Under the pieces are notes generated by a model. It did no database searches. It was not told the DNA's origin and worked only from the letters and a program-made list of their open reading frames with translations. This document shows, piece by piece, positions 43,781 through 45,280 of a DNA stretch of 45,280 bases (positions within the stretch are counted from its first letter, which is position 1; each line of letters opens with the position of its first letter). This DNA is from Actinomycetes bacterium (GTDB taxonomy: Bacteria > Actinomycetota > Acidimicrobiia > Acidimicrobiales > Palsa-688): the NCBI GenBank assembly GCA_021809885.1, contig JAJZJY010000002.1:1-45280 (forward strand), written 5' to 3'. A program made the position numbers and the translations under genes.

Positions 43781-44680
43781 CTACGCCGATGCCAGGCTGG
43801 CGAGGGATGCCGCCGCCGGGGAGAGCCGGGTCCGGAAGTCGTGGTGGCCGGCAACCGCCTGCAGGTAGGCGGCGCGCCGCCGCGCAGCCCGGCCGGTCTC
43901 CACCTGGGGGCGGGGCCCGGGAGTCCCGTCGGGGACAGGTTCGACCGCTGGGGCTTCCAGTTGGGCGTCGATCGCCGACTTGAGCAGGATGAGTGCTTCA
44001 GCGCGCATCTGGGAGATCCGGGAGTCCGTCACGCCCAGCTCCCCGGCCAGGACGTGCATGGGCAGCTCCTCGAAGAAGTAGCCCATCACCACCCGACGGA
44101 GGCGTTGGGGGAGGTTGGCGACGGCGGCGACGAGGTAGGCCCGGCGCTCGCGCTCGAGCAGTTGGGCGTCGGGCGTGAGGTCACTGGAGAGCAGGTTGTC
44201 GTCGGCGGGCCCGGTTGGGTTGAGATCCTCGAGGTTGAGCACCACCGAGCGCTGCACGTCCCGTTGGAGGTTCTCGAGCTCGGCTCGTGGGAGGCCGAGG
44301 TGGTGGGCCAGCTCCCCGTTGGTCGGGGGGCGGCCGAGGGTAGCGGTCAGCCGGTCGGCGGCCGCTGTGACCTCGCGTGCCTTGGCTCGCACCGAACGGC
44401 TCGCCCAATCCCGGCTCCGTAGCTCGTCGAGGATGGCGCCACGGATCCTCGTGGCCGCGAACCGGGGGAAGCTGATCGCCCGAGCCGGATCGTAGCTGCG
44501 GGCGGCCTGGGCCAGGCCGGCCATGCCGGCCGAGGTCAGATCGTCCCGGCTCACGTGCCGGGGCACACGGCTGGCAACCTCGGCCACGGCATAGTGGACG
44601 AGCGGCAGGTGCGTCCGGACCAGTTCGTCCTCGGTCGGCGCAGCTTCGGGGTCTTCACAGAGTGCCGGGGGCATGCACAA
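43781..44680 (-). CDS. FliA/WhiG-type RNA polymerase sigma factor
   Basis: LVRTHLPLVHYAVAEVASRVPRHVSRDDLTSAGMAGLAQAARSYDPARAISFPRFAATRIRGAILDELRSRDWASRSVRAKAREV; sigma4 VVMGYFFEELPMHVLAGELGVTDSRISQMRAEAL. Confidence 0.92.
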   Translation of the reverse strand: MCMPPALCEDPEAAPTEDELVRTHLPLVHYAVAEVASRVPRHVSRDDLTSAGMAGLAQAARSYDPARAISFPRFAATRIRGAILDELRSRDWASRSVRAKAREVTAAADRLTATLGRPPTNGELAHHLGLPRAELENLQRDVQRSVVLNLEDLNPTGPADDNLLSSDLTPDAQLLERERRAYLVAAVANLPQRLRRVVMGYFFEELPMHVLAGELGVTDSRISQMRAEALILLKSAIDAQLEAPAVEPVPDGTPGPRPQVETGRAARRRAAYLQAVAGHHDFRTRLSPAAASLASLASA

Positions 44681-44792
44681 TCACTCGGCTCCTGCGGCCT
44701 TTTCCCTTGATCCCCCGTCCGGCGGAAAACCCAGTACTCCCTAGCACTACCGGGCCAGGGAAAGGTACACACGCTGTCTAGTTATAGTCGGA

Positions 44793-44806
44793 ACATCCCG
44801 GGATGT
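44793..44806. promoter_or_regulatory. Perfect 14-bp palindrome in divergent intergenic region
   Basis: ACATCCCGGGATGT between the sigma-factor gene and the divergent REC-like gene. Confidence 0.6.
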
Positions 44807-44853
44807 GGTCTGCTACGGTCCGTGCCGCCCTGCGGACCGCCAGAGGAGGGACC

Positions 44854-45280
44854 GTGGCCAGCGTCGAGGGAGGGGTGATCGATCTCGGGGCGACAGCGGT
44901 CGTCTCGGACCGCATGCCCCTCGCCCGTGTCGGGATCGCCGCAGCGTTGCGCCTGGCGGACGTCGTGACGCTCGAGTTGTGTGACAACGTGCCCGCCGGC
45001 TTCGACGCCGCTCGTCGCAGCGGGGCGCGGATCTACGTTGCCGGCGCCGCCGATCCAGACGAGCTCGATGCCCTGCGCCGGCGGCTGCCGGCGAGCGAGG
45101 CCAGCGTCGTGGGCCTGGTGGAGCGCGTCGAGCGCCGGGATCTCGTCGCCCTCCTCGACGCCGGCATTGCTGGCATGGCGCTGCGGAGGGTGCTGCCCGA
45201 GGATCTCGCCTCAGCGGTGCGGTCGGTCCTGGCCGGCGAGCGGGCGATCGCCCCCCCGCTCATGTCGGTGCTGGTGGGGT
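44854..45280 (+). CDS. Partial response-regulator-like (degenerate receiver) protein, runs off window
   Basis: SD GAGGAGG then GTG; MASVEGGVIDLGATAVVSDRMPLARVGIAAALRLADVVTLELCD...LVALLDAGIAGMALRRVLPEDLASAVRSVLAGERAIAPPLMSVLVG resembles the REC domain of NarL/LuxR-type regulators. Confidence 0.6.
   Translation, partial: MASVEGGVIDLGATAVVSDRMPLARVGIAAALRLADVVTLELCDNVPAGFDAARRSGARIYVAGAADPDELDALRRRLPASEASVVGLVERVERRDLVALLDAGIAGMALRRVLPEDLASAVRSVLAGERAIAPPLMSVLVG

Overview
High-GC actinobacterial chromosomal window, probably Acidimicrobiia-like (inferred from GC, gene content and leaderless-looking starts; not tested). Most of it is housekeeping and envelope genes: MFS and DoxX proteins, trehalose-phosphatase, glycerate kinase, GroEL with a perfect CIRCE operator, HemQ/HemE/HemY-type heme enzymes, LCP protein, LarE, Lhr-Nei helicase/glycosylase pair, citrate synthase, a GT2/GT4/methyltransferase/prenyltransferase-like surface-glycan cluster, a HelD-family helicase, PyrE and a FliA/WhiG sigma factor. 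Points that stand out: (1) a SAM riboswitch whose P1 helix overlaps the Shine-Dalgarno of a divergent threonine-synthase-like PLP enzyme, which overlaps a CysO-like sulfur-carrier gene ending in Gly-Gly, suggesting a protein-thiocarboxylate-dependent homocysteine/cysteine pathway; (2) two intergenic copies 10 kb apart of an 80-bp symmetric element made of four CCGCGCGCA-type sites with identical 19/33/19-bp spacing; (3) a 1.2-kb relic island with a VapBC-like module, flanked by a 45-bp duplication of the 3' end of tRNA-Thr(TGT); (4) a 20-bp tandem duplication that splits an otherwise continuous LytR_C/trehalose-phosphatase frame; (5) frameshifted CheB-like and AAA-ATPase genes; (6) a 63-nt near-perfect palindrome; (7) RAE-like half-sites upstream of HelD. 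All calls are by eye from sequence and ORF translations; no database search was run.
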